Part shown: piece by piece, positions 25,939 through 34,217 of the stretch
Numbering within the stretch: position 1 is the first letter of the stretch
Layout: each line of letters opens with the position of its first letter
Assembly (NCBI RefSeq): GCF_001039005.1
Contig: NZ_LDWR01000055.1
Coordinates: 124,001-188,000 of the forward strand
Direction of reading: 5' to 3'
From: Burkholderia cepacia
Lineage (GTDB): Bacteria; Pseudomonadota; Gammaproteobacteria; Burkholderiales; Burkholderiaceae
DNA: 64,000 nucleotides
Notes under the pieces: model-generated
The model's input: only the letters and a program-made list of their open reading frames with translations
Database searches by the model: none
What the model was told of the DNA's origin: nothing
Position numbers and translations under genes: made by a program

Positions 25939-27057
25939 GTGAATGCAGCAGATCAGAGGTGGGTCGTTATCTATTTGAGTACGGGGTTTTCGTTGGCCCA
26001 GGCCGCGCGTCTTGGCGAGGCTTTCAATCTGGCGAATCGCCTGCATGCGTTCAGTGCGGATTACCAGTTGAAGTACGTATCCGAAAGCGGGGGACTGTTG
26101 CAGTCGTCGTCCGGCGTGAGAATCGCCGCCGATCCGCTCGGCGACGAGCACAGTCGCCGTGCGCTCGCGTTCTTTCATCTTCACGGCGACCGCGCGGCCG
26201 TCAACTGGGATGACGCATTGCAGCGGCGCCTGACCGACATTCGGCATCATGCGCGCTGGATCGTCGACGCGATGGACTTGCCCGCGCTCGCGGCCACGCA
26301 GCGGCCGTCGGCGGCGATCGACATGCGGCCCGGCCGCGCCGGGCGCCGTGCGGCCACGACGATCGAACTGGAGGCCGGCGAAACCGACGTGTTCGCCGCC
26401 GCGCTCGACATGTTCCGCGACGATCTCGGCGACAGCGCCGCGCGGGAGATCGCCAGCAACATGTTGCGGCCGGTCGAGCAGCGCTATGCGCAATCGATGT
26501 GGGCGTTCCGCGAACTGAGCGCGAGCCCGTCGATCCGGATGTCGGCGCAGCGGTTGCGCGCGCAGAGCGTGAACCGCATCTCGATCGCGAACGCCGCGCA
26601 GGCTGCCGCGATGAGCGAGCGCAATTTCCTGCGGCGCTTCAAGAAGGAGATCGGCGTCACGCCGACCGAGTTCGTCCAGCACGTGCGGCTCGAGCGTGCG
26701 TGCCACATGCTGATCCACACAACGCTGCCGGCCGACAAGGTCGCGCGCCGCACGGGGTTCGGCAGCGGCGAGCGGCTCGCGAAGCTGTTTCGCCAGCGCC
26801 TGCTGATGTCGCCGACCGAATTTCGCGTCGCCGAGCGGGACAAGATCCTCGCCCACGGCGCCGCGTTGCGCGATGCGGACGAGGAGCCTGCAGCCGCGTT
26901 TTGTGTGGGCGACGAGACGCGTTGCGCCGCATGCGCCGACGCGCGCGAGAAAACGGGACGGATACCCGTAGAATCGTCGTGTCGCGATCTCGATCCCCGG
27001 TTTCCATGCCCTTCCTCCCCACTACCGCCACTGCCCCTTTCTGCCCGTCGGAAGTAA
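25939..27057 (+). CDS. AraC-family regulator with DJ-1/PfpI-like N-terminal domain
   Basis: 372 aa, GTG start. N-terminal residues 1-185 resemble the class-I glutamine-amidotransferase-like sensor of GlxA-type regulators, and the AraC DNA-binding domain is at about 215-310 (SIANAAQAAAMSERNFLRRFKKEIGVTP, then RRTGFGSGERLAKLFRQR). The last 60 residues are low-complexity, rich in Pro/Ser/Arg, and overlap mntH by 52 bp in another frame. The natural tail is probably real but unconstrained. No partner gene is evident other than mntH. Confidence 0.85.
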   Translation: MNAADQRWVVIYLSTGFSLAQAARLGEAFNLANRLHAFSADYQLKYVSESGGLLQSSSGVRIAADPLGDEHSRRALAFFHLHGDRAAVNWDDALQRRLTDIRHHARWIVDAMDLPALAATQRPSAAIDMRPGRAGRRAATTIELEAGETDVFAAALDMFRDDLGDSAAREIASNMLRPVEQRYAQSMWAFRELSASPSIRMSAQRLRAQSVNRISIANAAQAAAMSERNFLRRFKKEIGVTPTEFVQHVRLERACHMLIHTTLPADKVARRTGFGSGERLAKLFRQRLLMSPTEFRVAERDKILAHGAALRDADEEPAAAFCVGDETRCAACADAREKTGRIPVESSCRDLDPRFPCPSSPLPPLPLSARRK

Positions 27058-28322
27058 AGGGCAGCATCACGATCGACGCCGGCGCGCCGCGCTGGCAGAA
27101 GCTCAAGCGTTTCTTCGGCCCCGGCCTGCTCGTGGCGATCGGCTACATGGATCCCGGCAACTGGGCGACCGACATCCAGGCCGGCTCGCAGTTCGGCTAT
27201 TCGCTGCTGTGGGTCGTCGCGTTCTCGAGCCTCGCGGCGATCTTCCTGCAGATGCTCGCGGCGCGGCTCGGCCTCGTCGCGGGCAAGGATCTCGCGCAGG
27301 CCAGCTACGACCGCTACGGCCGGCTCGGCCGGATCGTGCAGTGGGTCACCGCCGAAGTGTCGATCATCGCGTGCGACATCGCGGAAGTCCTCGGCTGCGC
27401 GCTTGCGTTCAAGCTGCTGCTCGGCGTGCCGCTCGCGTGGGGGATCGTGCTGACCGCGCTCGACACGTTGATCGTGCTCGGGCTGCAGGGCAAAGGCTTC
27501 CGGCAGATCGAGGCGATCGTGCTCGCGCTGATCGCGACGATGGCGTTCTGCTTCGTCGCGCAGGTCGCGATCACGCCGCCCGACTGGCACGCGGTGGTCG
27601 GCGGGCTCGTGCCCGGCGATCCGGGTCACGACCGCAAGGACGCGATCGTGCTCGCGCTCGGCATCGTCGGCGCGACGATCATGCCGCACAACCTGTATCT
27701 GCATTCGTCGGTCGTGCAGACGCGGCATGTCGTCGGCGGCGCGCGCGGCGTGGTCCGCGACACGCTCGCGCTCGTGCGCATCGATACCTGCGTGTCGCTG
27801 TTCGTCGCGATGCTCGTCAATGCGGCGATCCTGATCGTCGCGGGCGCGGCGTTCCATGCGACGGGCCAGCACAACGTGACCGACATCGAGCAGGCCTACA
27901 AGCTGATCACGCCGATCGCGGGCGGCGCGGCCGCGCTGCTGTTCGGCATCGCGCTGCTCGCGTCGGGGCAAAGCTCGACGCTGACCGGCACGATCGCCGG
28001 CCAGGTGATCATGGACGGCTTCCTGCATACGAAGATCCCGTGCTACCAGCGCCGGCTGATCACGCGCGGGCTCGCGCTCGTGCCGGCGCTGATCGGCGTG
28101 CTGTGGCTCGGCGACGGCTCGGTCGGGCAATTGCTCGTCTGGAGCCAGGTGCTGCTGAGCCTGCAACTGCCGTTCGCGATGTGGCCGCTGATCCGGTCGG
28201 TCAGCGATCGCAACACGATGGGCGCGCACACGATCGGCCGCGGGATGCGGGTCGCCGCGTGGGCGCTGTTCGCCGTCATCACCGGTACGAACCTGCTTTT
28301 GATTACCGGTGTCGCGGGCTGA
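27006..28322 (+). CDS. mntH: Nramp-family Mn2+/Fe2+ transporter
   Basis: 438 aa, about 11 transmembrane helices. The family metal-binding motif in helix 1 reads GYMDPGNWATD (DPGN), and helix 6 has GATIMPHNLYLHS (MPH). It imports divalent metal with protons. The ATG at 27006 lies inside the 3' end of the AraC gene. No MntR box or manganese riboswitch was seen, so the gene probably depends on the upstream transcript or on an internal promoter. Confidence 0.93.
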   Translation: MPFLPTTATAPFCPSEVKGSITIDAGAPRWQKLKRFFGPGLLVAIGYMDPGNWATDIQAGSQFGYSLLWVVAFSSLAAIFLQMLAARLGLVAGKDLAQASYDRYGRLGRIVQWVTAEVSIIACDIAEVLGCALAFKLLLGVPLAWGIVLTALDTLIVLGLQGKGFRQIEAIVLALIATMAFCFVAQVAITPPDWHAVVGGLVPGDPGHDRKDAIVLALGIVGATIMPHNLYLHSSVVQTRHVVGGARGVVRDTLALVRIDTCVSLFVAMLVNAAILIVAGAAFHATGQHNVTDIEQAYKLITPIAGGAAALLFGIALLASGQSSTLTGTIAGQVIMDGFLHTKIPCYQRRLITRGLALVPALIGVLWLGDGSVGQLLVWSQVLLSLQLPFAMWPLIRSVSDRNTMGAHTIGRGMRVAAWALFAVITGTNLLLITGVAG

Positions 28323-28403
28323 TACAGCCTGAAACAGGCTGACACAGACGCACGGCGCGCATACGGTAAACTGCGGCCTTTCGACAGCTGTCCGAAGTCC
28401 GTT

Positions 28404-28994
28404 ATGTGGAGTGACATCAGCAACATCGGCGATGCCGCGCTGACCTTGCCGATCGCGCTGACGTGTGCGGCGTGGCTGGCGCTGACCGACTGGCGCCTCG
28501 CGGTCCGCTGGAGCGTGCTGCTTGCCGCTGGCATGGGTCTGGTCGGCGCAACGAAGATCCTGTATGCCGGTTGCGGCATCGAACTCCCGCAATTCGATTT
28601 CCGCGTGATCAGCGGCCACACGATGCTGTCGACGTCCGTGTGGACGGTCGCACTGTCGATGCTGTGGCAGGCGTTCCGGCCGGGGAAGGCGCCCGGCATC
28701 GCCGCCGGGCTGGCCGTCGGCGCGATCACGGCGGTGGCGCGCGTGTTCGATCACTCGCACACGATTCCGGAAGTCGTCGTCGGCTGGATGCTCGGTGCGC
28801 TGGTCGCGCTGGTGTTCCTGCGCGGCTATGACGGTGCGCGTCAGCGCGCGTTCTCGCCGCGCGTCGCGGCGGTCTGCCTGCTGCTCGTGTCCGGCATCGC
28901 GTACGGGCACCGTGCGCCGTTCCAGCAGATGATCGACACGCATTCGCCGCAGCTCTGCGCGTTCGTGCGCGCGCCGTCGGGCGACGGATTCTGA
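28404..28994 (+). CDS. PAP2-superfamily membrane phosphatase
   Basis: 196 aa with five or six hydrophobic segments. The PAP2 core appears as SGHTML (phosphatase motif 2) and ARVFDHSHTIPEVVVGWMLG (motif 3, R..H). The first motif (KX6RP) is poorly conserved, so activity is uncertain. Such proteins dephosphorylate lipid phosphates or lipid carriers at the inner membrane. It lies 81 bp after mntH; a small CAGCCTG/CAGGCTG hairpin (28325-28341) lies between. Confidence 0.7.
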   Translation: MWSDISNIGDAALTLPIALTCAAWLALTDWRLAVRWSVLLAAGMGLVGATKILYAGCGIELPQFDFRVISGHTMLSTSVWTVALSMLWQAFRPGKAPGIAAGLAVGAITAVARVFDHSHTIPEVVVGWMLGALVALVFLRGYDGARQRAFSPRVAAVCLLLVSGIAYGHRAPFQQMIDTHSPQLCAFVRAPSGDGF

Positions 28995-29455
28995 CGGTTG
29001 TTCGTTTCGGCGACGGGGATGCCCGCGCTGCTGTGGGGTTGCCGGCGATCGCCAGGCAATTGCCCGATTCCTCTTTCCGATCGCTTCCCGTCCATCGCGG
29101 AACGCAACGTTCGTTATCCCCCTGAGTTAAACAACCGGCCGATTCGCGGGATCGGCCGCACCGGCTTGCGTATTGCTGCGGGCGTGCGAAGGTCATGAAC
29201 AGAATCTATGACCGGGCATAACGATTATTCATTTCATCGATTGGCGGCATTCGCGTACGCTGGCTGTCGTTCGACCGGCGGCCGGCTGCCCGGCTTGCCC
29301 GGCGCGCGTCACGTTCGTCTCGATATACTTGAGGAAACCGTCAGGCACCTCGTCACGACGAGGCGCCGTCAACCGGCATCTGTCAGCCGGGATACGCACG
29401 GAAAACCCGTCGCGGCAGCGTTGCGCGACGACGATTCACGATAGGAGCAGGTTCC
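28995..29455. other. Intergenic region before the SDR/MDR pair
   Basis: 461 bp with no credible gene. A compact hairpin, CCTCGTC/GACGAGG with GGC/GCC outside (29344-29367), lies about 90 bp before the SDR start and may be part of its leader. The region near 29200-29240 is AT-richer and could hold the promoter. Confidence 0.4.
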
Positions 29456-30244
29456 ATGACAGTCGTTTCTTCGCGCCTCGCAGGCAAGTGCGCTTACATC
29501 ACGGGCGCCGCGGGCGGCCTCGGCCGCGCGATCGCACGGCGGATGGTCGAGCAGGGCGCACGCGTGTTCGTGACCGACATCGCCGAAGCAGCGGTGCTCG
29601 ACGCATTCGCACAGGAACTCAACGCGAGCCATGCGACGCCGGTCGCGTTCGCCGCGACGCAGGACGTGCGCGACGAAGCGCGCTGGCAGGCGCTGCTTGC
29701 GCAGGCGACCGATGCGATGGGCGGGCTGTCGGTGCTCGTCAACAACGCGGGCGTCGGCTCGATCGGCTCGCCCGCGCAAATCGAGCTGGACGAGTGGCGG
29801 CGCGTGATGGCGATCAACGTCGAGAGTATCGTGCTCGGCTGCAAGCATGCGCTGTCCTACCTGGCCGAGAGCCATCCCGCGTCGATCATCAACATCTCGT
29901 CGGTCGCCGCGTTCAAGGTCGAGCCGGATTTCACCGCGTACAACGCGTCGAAGGCGGCGGTCGCGTCGCTGACGAAGTCGGTCGCGATCGACTGCGCACG
30001 CCGCGAGATCGACGTGCGCTGCAACTCGATTCACCCGGCGTTCATCCGCACGGGGATCGTCGAGCCGCTGTTCCAGACGCTCGGCGAACGCGACGCAACG
30101 CGCAAGCTCGCACGCGGCATTCCGCTGCGCCGGCTCGGCGAGCCGGACGACGTCGCGCATGCGGCCGTATATCTCGCATCCGACGAGAGCCGCTTCGTGA
30201 CGGCCGCCGAACTCGTGATCGACGGCGGCATGTGCGCGGTCTGA
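29456..30244 (+). CDS. Short-chain dehydrogenase/reductase
   Basis: 262 aa classical SDR. Cofactor motif [12 protein letters not shown] (about 17-28), NNAGVG (about 97-102), catalytic serine in NISSV, YNASK (catalytic Tyr and Lys), and a C-terminal DGGM. The aspartate in VTDI after the second strand favours NAD(H). It lies 37 bp upstream of an MDR-family reductase, probably in one transcript. The substrate is unknown. Confidence 0.88.
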   Translation: MTVVSSRLAGKCAYITGAAGGLGRAIARRMVEQGARVFVTDIAEAAVLDAFAQELNASHATPVAFAATQDVRDEARWQALLAQATDAMGGLSVLVNNAGVGSIGSPAQIELDEWRRVMAINVESIVLGCKHALSYLAESHPASIINISSVAAFKVEPDFTAYNASKAAVASLTKSVAIDCARREIDVRCNSIHPAFIRTGIVEPLFQTLGERDATRKLARGIPLRRLGEPDDVAHAAVYLASDESRFVTAAELVIDGGMCAV

Positions 30245-30281
30245 CGCGCATCCCGCACAACAACTACCGGAGGAGAACATC

Positions 30282-31298
30282 GTGTCGACACCCGTGAACC
30301 GCCAACTGCTGCTGAAGACGCGCCCGGAAGGGCGGGTCGGCCGCGAACACTTCTCGTTCGTCGAGACGCCGGTGCCGGCGCTCGCGGACGGCGAGGTGCT
30401 CGTGCGCGTGCAGTACCTGTCGATGGACCCGACCAACCGCGTGTGGATGAGCGACGTGCCGCAGTACCTGCCGCCCGTCGCGATTGGCGAGGTGATGCGC
30501 GCACTCGGCATCGGGCGCGTGGTCGCGTCGCGCCATGCCGGTTTCGCGGAAGGCGATCTCGTGCAGGGGCTGGTCGGCTGGCAGGACTACGCGGTCGTGC
30601 CGGCCGACCAGGCCGCGCAGCTCGTGAAGCTGCCCGCGCAGTCGGGCCTGCCGCTGCCGACGCTGCTCGGCGCGTGCGGGATGAGCGGGCTGACCGCGTA
30701 CTACGGGCTGACCGACATCGCGCCGGTGCAGCCCGGCGAAACGCTGGTCGTGTCGGCGGCCGCCGGGTCGGTCGGCTCGATCGCCGGGCAGATCGGCAAG
30801 ATCCACGGCGCGCGCGTGGTCGGTATCGCGGGCGGGGCGGACAAGTGCCGTTACCTGACCGAGACGCTCGGCTTCGATGCGGCCGTCGACTACAAGGCCG
30901 ACGATTTCCGCCAGCAGTTGAAGGCGGCGACGCCGGACGGCGTGCATGTCAATTTCGAGAACGTCGGCGGCGAGGTGATGCGCGCGGTGTTGTCGCGGAT
31001 GGTGATCGGCGGGCGTGTCGCGTTGTGCGGCGTGATCTCGAACTACAACAGCGGGCGCGCGGCCGACGACGTCGGCGTGCTGATCTCGAAGCGGCTGACG
31101 ATGCGCGGCTTCCTGATCCTCGATTACCGCAAGAGCCGCGAAGCCGTGCAGACGCTCGCGGGCTGGTTGCGCGACGGCCGGCTCAAGGCCGAGGAAACCG
31201 TGGCCGACGGTCTCGAAAACGCGCCCGATGTGCTGAATCGCCTGTTCGACGGCGACCATCGCGGCAAGCTCGTGCTGCGCGTCGATCCGGACGCGTGA
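30282..31298 (+). CDS. MDR-family NADP-dependent oxidoreductase (CurA/leukotriene-B4 reductase-like)
   Basis: 338 aa from a GTG with GGAGGAG just upstream. The signature YLSMDPTNRVWMSD and the Rossmann motif AAAGSVGSIAGQIGK belong to the zinc-independent prostaglandin/curcumin reductase group, which reduces activated double bonds with NADPH. It has no zinc ligands. It is second in the SDR/MDR unit, with a strong terminator after it. Confidence 0.88.
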   Translation: MSTPVNRQLLLKTRPEGRVGREHFSFVETPVPALADGEVLVRVQYLSMDPTNRVWMSDVPQYLPPVAIGEVMRALGIGRVVASRHAGFAEGDLVQGLVGWQDYAVVPADQAAQLVKLPAQSGLPLPTLLGACGMSGLTAYYGLTDIAPVQPGETLVVSAAAGSVGSIAGQIGKIHGARVVGIAGGADKCRYLTETLGFDAAVDYKADDFRQQLKAATPDGVHVNFENVGGEVMRAVLSRMVIGGRVALCGVISNYNSGRAADDVGVLISKRLTMRGFLILDYRKSREAVQTLAGWLRDGRLKAEETVADGLENAPDVLNRLFDGDHRGKLVLRVDPDA

Positions 31299-31438
31299 TC
31301 GGCCCGCGGCGCGCGATGCCGGCCACGGGTTGCCGTGAAGGGTTGTCGAACGCGGTGAGTTCGATCAAACGGGCCTCAGTTTAGGACTTGTCCCATATAT
31401 TGTCCCGGCCTCTCTCCCTAAAGTGATAACCAGCAAGC

Positions 31439-31474
31439 AGGCGGCGTGACAGACGCGTCACGCCGCCTTTTTTT
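31439..31474 (+). terminator. Rho-independent terminator after MDR
   Basis: Perfect 12-bp stem AGGCGGCGTGAC/GTCACGCCGCCT, loop AGACGC, then seven Ts. The rest of 31299-31605 holds no gene. Confidence 0.93.
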
Positions 31475-31605
31475 CTGGTCACGCGGCAAAGGAGAGGGAA
31501 CATGCGGAGCAATGCGAAGCGGGCAGCATCGGCGGCGATGCGCAAGCTTCCGCACGTGCGTGGACCGCCGGCAGCCGAGTGCGTGGCACGCGGCCACGCG
31601 GGGTG

Positions 31606-32670
31606 TCATTCGACCTGTTCGGCGCGCGCGTAGATGTCCCAGCTCGCCATGAACAGTGCGGCGACGAGCGGCCCGATCACGAAGCCGTTGATGCCGAACA
31701 GCGCCATCCCGCCGAGCGTCGAGATCAGCACGACCCAGTCGGGCATCTTCGTGTCCTTGCCGACGAGGATCGGACGCAGCAGGTTGTCGACGAGGCCGAT
31801 CACGCCGACGCAGAACGCGACGAGGATCGCGCATTTCCAGATCTCGCCGGTCGCCAGGAAGTAGAGCGCAGCCGGTATCCACACGAGGCTCGCGCCGATC
31901 GCGGGCAGCAGCGACAGGAACGCCATCAGCGCGCCCCACAGCACGACGCCCTGGATGCCGAGGATCCAGAAGATCAGCCCGCCGAGCGCGCCCTGCACGA
32001 GCGCGACCGCGATGTTGCCTTTCACGGTCGCGCGCACGACCGTCGTGAACTTCGCGAGCAGCAGGTTCTTGTGCTCCTCGTCGAGCGGCAGCGCACGGCG
32101 CACGCGGCGGCCGATCTCGCCGCCGTCGCGCAGCAGGAAGAACACCATGTACAGCATCACGCCGAAGCTGACGATGAACTGGAACGTGTTCTGGCCGATG
32201 CTGAACGCCTGGGCCGCGGCGAACTGGCTGATCTGCGCGGCGCCGTCGGCCAGCTTCTTCTGGATGCCGGGGATGTTGGTCAGCCCGTATTTCGCGAGCA
32301 GGCGCTGGATCGAGGTCGGCAGCGCGTGGATGATGTCCTGGAAGTACTGCGCATAGTTCGGCTGCGCCGTCTTGAGTTCCTGGTAGACGTAAGCGATTTC
32401 CTGGACGAGCGTGCCGGCGACGAACACGAGCGGCAGGATCACGATCAGGATGATCAGCGTCATCGTCACGAGCGCGGCCAGGTTGCGCCGCTTGCCGAAA
32501 CGCGCGGCGAGCCAGCGCTGCACGGGCTGGAACAGGATCGCGAGAATGGTGCCCCAGAACACGGCGCCGGAGAACGGCGCGAGAATCCCGCACATGCCGA
32601 CGGTGACCGCGAACAGCAGGAAATAGAAGAACTTTTGGTGGTCGTGGTGTCCGCTATCCATGGGTGGCAT
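31606..32670 (-). CDS. AI-2E family (PerM-like) membrane protein
   Basis: 354 aa with about eight hydrophobic segments in the usual pattern of two N-terminal helices, a long soluble stretch (about 90-200), then a C-terminal helical cluster. Signatures include FWGTILAILFQPVQRWL near the start and GVIGLVDNLLRPILVGK near residues 295-315. Members include the autoinducer-2 exporter TqsA and Na+/H+ antiporters, so the substrate cannot be assigned. Monocistronic; 227 bp separate it from the upstream lipoprotein gene. Confidence 0.87.
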   Translation of the reverse strand: MPPMDSGHHDHQKFFYFLLFAVTVGMCGILAPFSGAVFWGTILAILFQPVQRWLAARFGKRRNLAALVTMTLIILIVILPLVFVAGTLVQEIAYVYQELKTAQPNYAQYFQDIIHALPTSIQRLLAKYGLTNIPGIQKKLADGAAQISQFAAAQAFSIGQNTFQFIVSFGVMLYMVFFLLRDGGEIGRRVRRALPLDEEHKNLLLAKFTTVVRATVKGNIAVALVQGALGGLIFWILGIQGVVLWGALMAFLSLLPAIGASLVWIPAALYFLATGEIWKCAILVAFCVGVIGLVDNLLRPILVGKDTKMPDWVVLISTLGGMALFGINGFVIGPLVAALFMASWDIYARAEQVE

Positions 32671-32829
32671 TTGCGCAGATTGATGCTTGGTTTGATTGAA
32701 TCTCGTTGCCCGGGGCGCGATCGGCTCGCGAACGTCACGGGTTCGCGGCGAAACGCATCGCAGGGGCGGCCCAACCGGAGTATGCCCGCAAAGGTGCCGC
32801 CATCATAGCCGCTGCGCACGACCCATGCG

Positions 32830-32855
32830 AAAACGCCGCGGCCGGGGCCGCGGCG
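32830..32855 (-). terminator. Rho-independent terminator of the SYLF lipoprotein gene
   Basis: On the minus strand, stem CGCCGCGGCC/GGCCGCGGCG followed directly by TTTT, 42 bp past the stop at 32898. Confidence 0.8.
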
Positions 32856-32897
32856 CTGCCGGGAAGCGGGCACGGCCGACGGCCGCGCGCCGCGTCG

Positions 32898-33482
32898 TCA
32901 GATATCGAGCCGGGTGACCTTGGTGCCGTTCACCGACAGGTCGCCCATCAGGCCCGCGTTGGTCAGCACTAGCACCTCGACCGGCGCGGTGGCCGTGGTG
33001 GTATCGACCGCGCCGTTCGCACCGACCTTCACGACCGCAACCGATGCGTCGGCGCCGGCGGCCCAGCCGTCCGACTTGCGGAACGAGTCGAGTGCATCCT
33101 GCGTCATGAACAGGAACACGATCGCCTTCGACTGCGCGCCGGCCTGCAGGCCGACCGACAGCGACGACGTGTTGTAGTAGCCGACGGTGCTGCCGCCGAC
33201 GCGCAGCGCGCCGTTGCCGGACTGTCCGCCGACGATGAAGCCGGCCTGCAGCACGTTCGGGAACACGAGCACGCCGCGCGATTTCCCGACGAGCTCACGC
33301 GAACCCGGCACCGTCGAATAGAGGCGCGACAGCGTTGCGTTCACGCTGGCGTCGATCGACTGGCGCTTCGACGCGCTGGTCGACGCGTTTTCGGGTTTGT
33401 CGGGCGTGGTCGTGCAGCCGGCGAGCGCGAGGCTGCCGAGCATCACGGCGGCGGCGGCTTTCATGGCGAGAGATTTCTGCAT
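32898..33482 (-). CDS. SYLF-domain lipoprotein
   Basis: 194 aa. The signal peptide ends in the lipobox LALAGC (about residues 18-23), then a polar linker and a SYLF/Ysc84-like domain (GVLVFPNVLQAGFIVGGQSGNGALRVGG..., S.GLQAGAQSKAIVFLFMT). SYLF domains bind lipids in eukaryotes; bacterial lipoproteins of this kind are probably attached to the outer membrane, with no defined function. It follows the DUF883 gene on the same strand. Confidence 0.88.
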   Translation of the reverse strand: MQKSLAMKAAAAVMLGSLALAGCTTTPDKPENASTSASKRQSIDASVNATLSRLYSTVPGSRELVGKSRGVLVFPNVLQAGFIVGGQSGNGALRVGGSTVGYYNTSSLSVGLQAGAQSKAIVFLFMTQDALDSFRKSDGWAAGADASVAVVKVGANGAVDTTTATAPVEVLVLTNAGLMGDLSVNGTKVTRLDI

Positions 33483-33546
33483 GGCGATTCTCCTTCGTTG
33501 TCTGATTGAGGACGGACGGTGCGGGCAGCGGGGCGGCCGGCGCCGT

Positions 33547-33933
33547 TCAACGGCGGGCAAGGAGCAGGCCCGCAACGAATGCGAGGCCCGCGACGACACC
33601 GGCGGTTTGCCACGGGTTGTCGTGCACGGCCTGCGACACGCGTTCGGCCGAATCGCGCAGCCGGGCGGCCGCGCTGCCCGGCGCGTGGTCGAGCGTGCTG
33701 CGCGCTTCATCGAGCCGGGACTGCACACGCTTGCGCAGCGCGGCGATATCGCCGTCGCCATCGTTTTTCAGCAGGTCTTCCAGTTCGTCGACCAGCCCGC
33801 GCAGATCGTCGGTCACGTCGGCGTGCAGGTCACGAGCGGCCGAGCGCGTCGTGCGGCCCACGCGCCGGCCGGTGCGCCGGATGTCGGACAGGCCCCGGTC
33901 CAGCTTGTGTTCGATCGAGTCGGTGAGTGCCAT
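33547..33933 (-). CDS. DUF883 (ElaB/YqjD-type) membrane-anchored protein
   Basis: 128 aa from ATG 33933, preceded by GGAGGAT; an upstream start at 33957 would include the ribosome-binding site and is rejected. It has a long amphipathic, charged helix (DLHADVTDDLRGLVDELEDLL), then VHDNPWQTAGVVAGLAFVAGLLLARR, the C-tail anchor typical of ElaB/YqjD proteins. In E. coli such proteins bind ribosomes at the membrane in stationary phase. It lies 64 bp upstream of the SYLF lipoprotein; both look like stress/envelope genes. Confidence 0.87.
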   Translation of the reverse strand: MALTDSIEHKLDRGLSDIRRTGRRVGRTTRSAARDLHADVTDDLRGLVDELEDLLKNDGDGDIAALRKRVQSRLDEARSTLDHAPGSAAARLRDSAERVSQAVHDNPWQTAGVVAGLAFVAGLLLARR

Positions 33934-34217
33934 GGTGTTTATCCTCCTTCGATTCAAGGCTAATTTGAAGATAAGACGAATCCCAGCAACTAGTGTGATT
34001 CACTTGATCCGATTGAGTTTCGAGACAAATTTTCAATTCGTCGGCAGGATCGCCGCGAAGCCCTGTCGCGCGGGGCGGCGCAGCGGTTGAAAAAATTTCG
34101 CAATCGGGCGAGTCGGCGTATCGGGCAGCGATACGAAATGAATGCACGGTAAATATGGCGTCGCCAGGGTCGTCAGGTAAATAGTGCCGTTGCACGCGTT
34201 GTGCTGATGCAAATGCA
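33934..34217. other. Intergenic region, DUF883 upstream
   Basis: About 284 bp, AT-richer at 33960-34030, which probably holds the DUF883 promoter on the minus strand. A 61-codon minus-strand ORF (34033-34218) has no ribosome-binding site and is not called. Confidence 0.4.
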
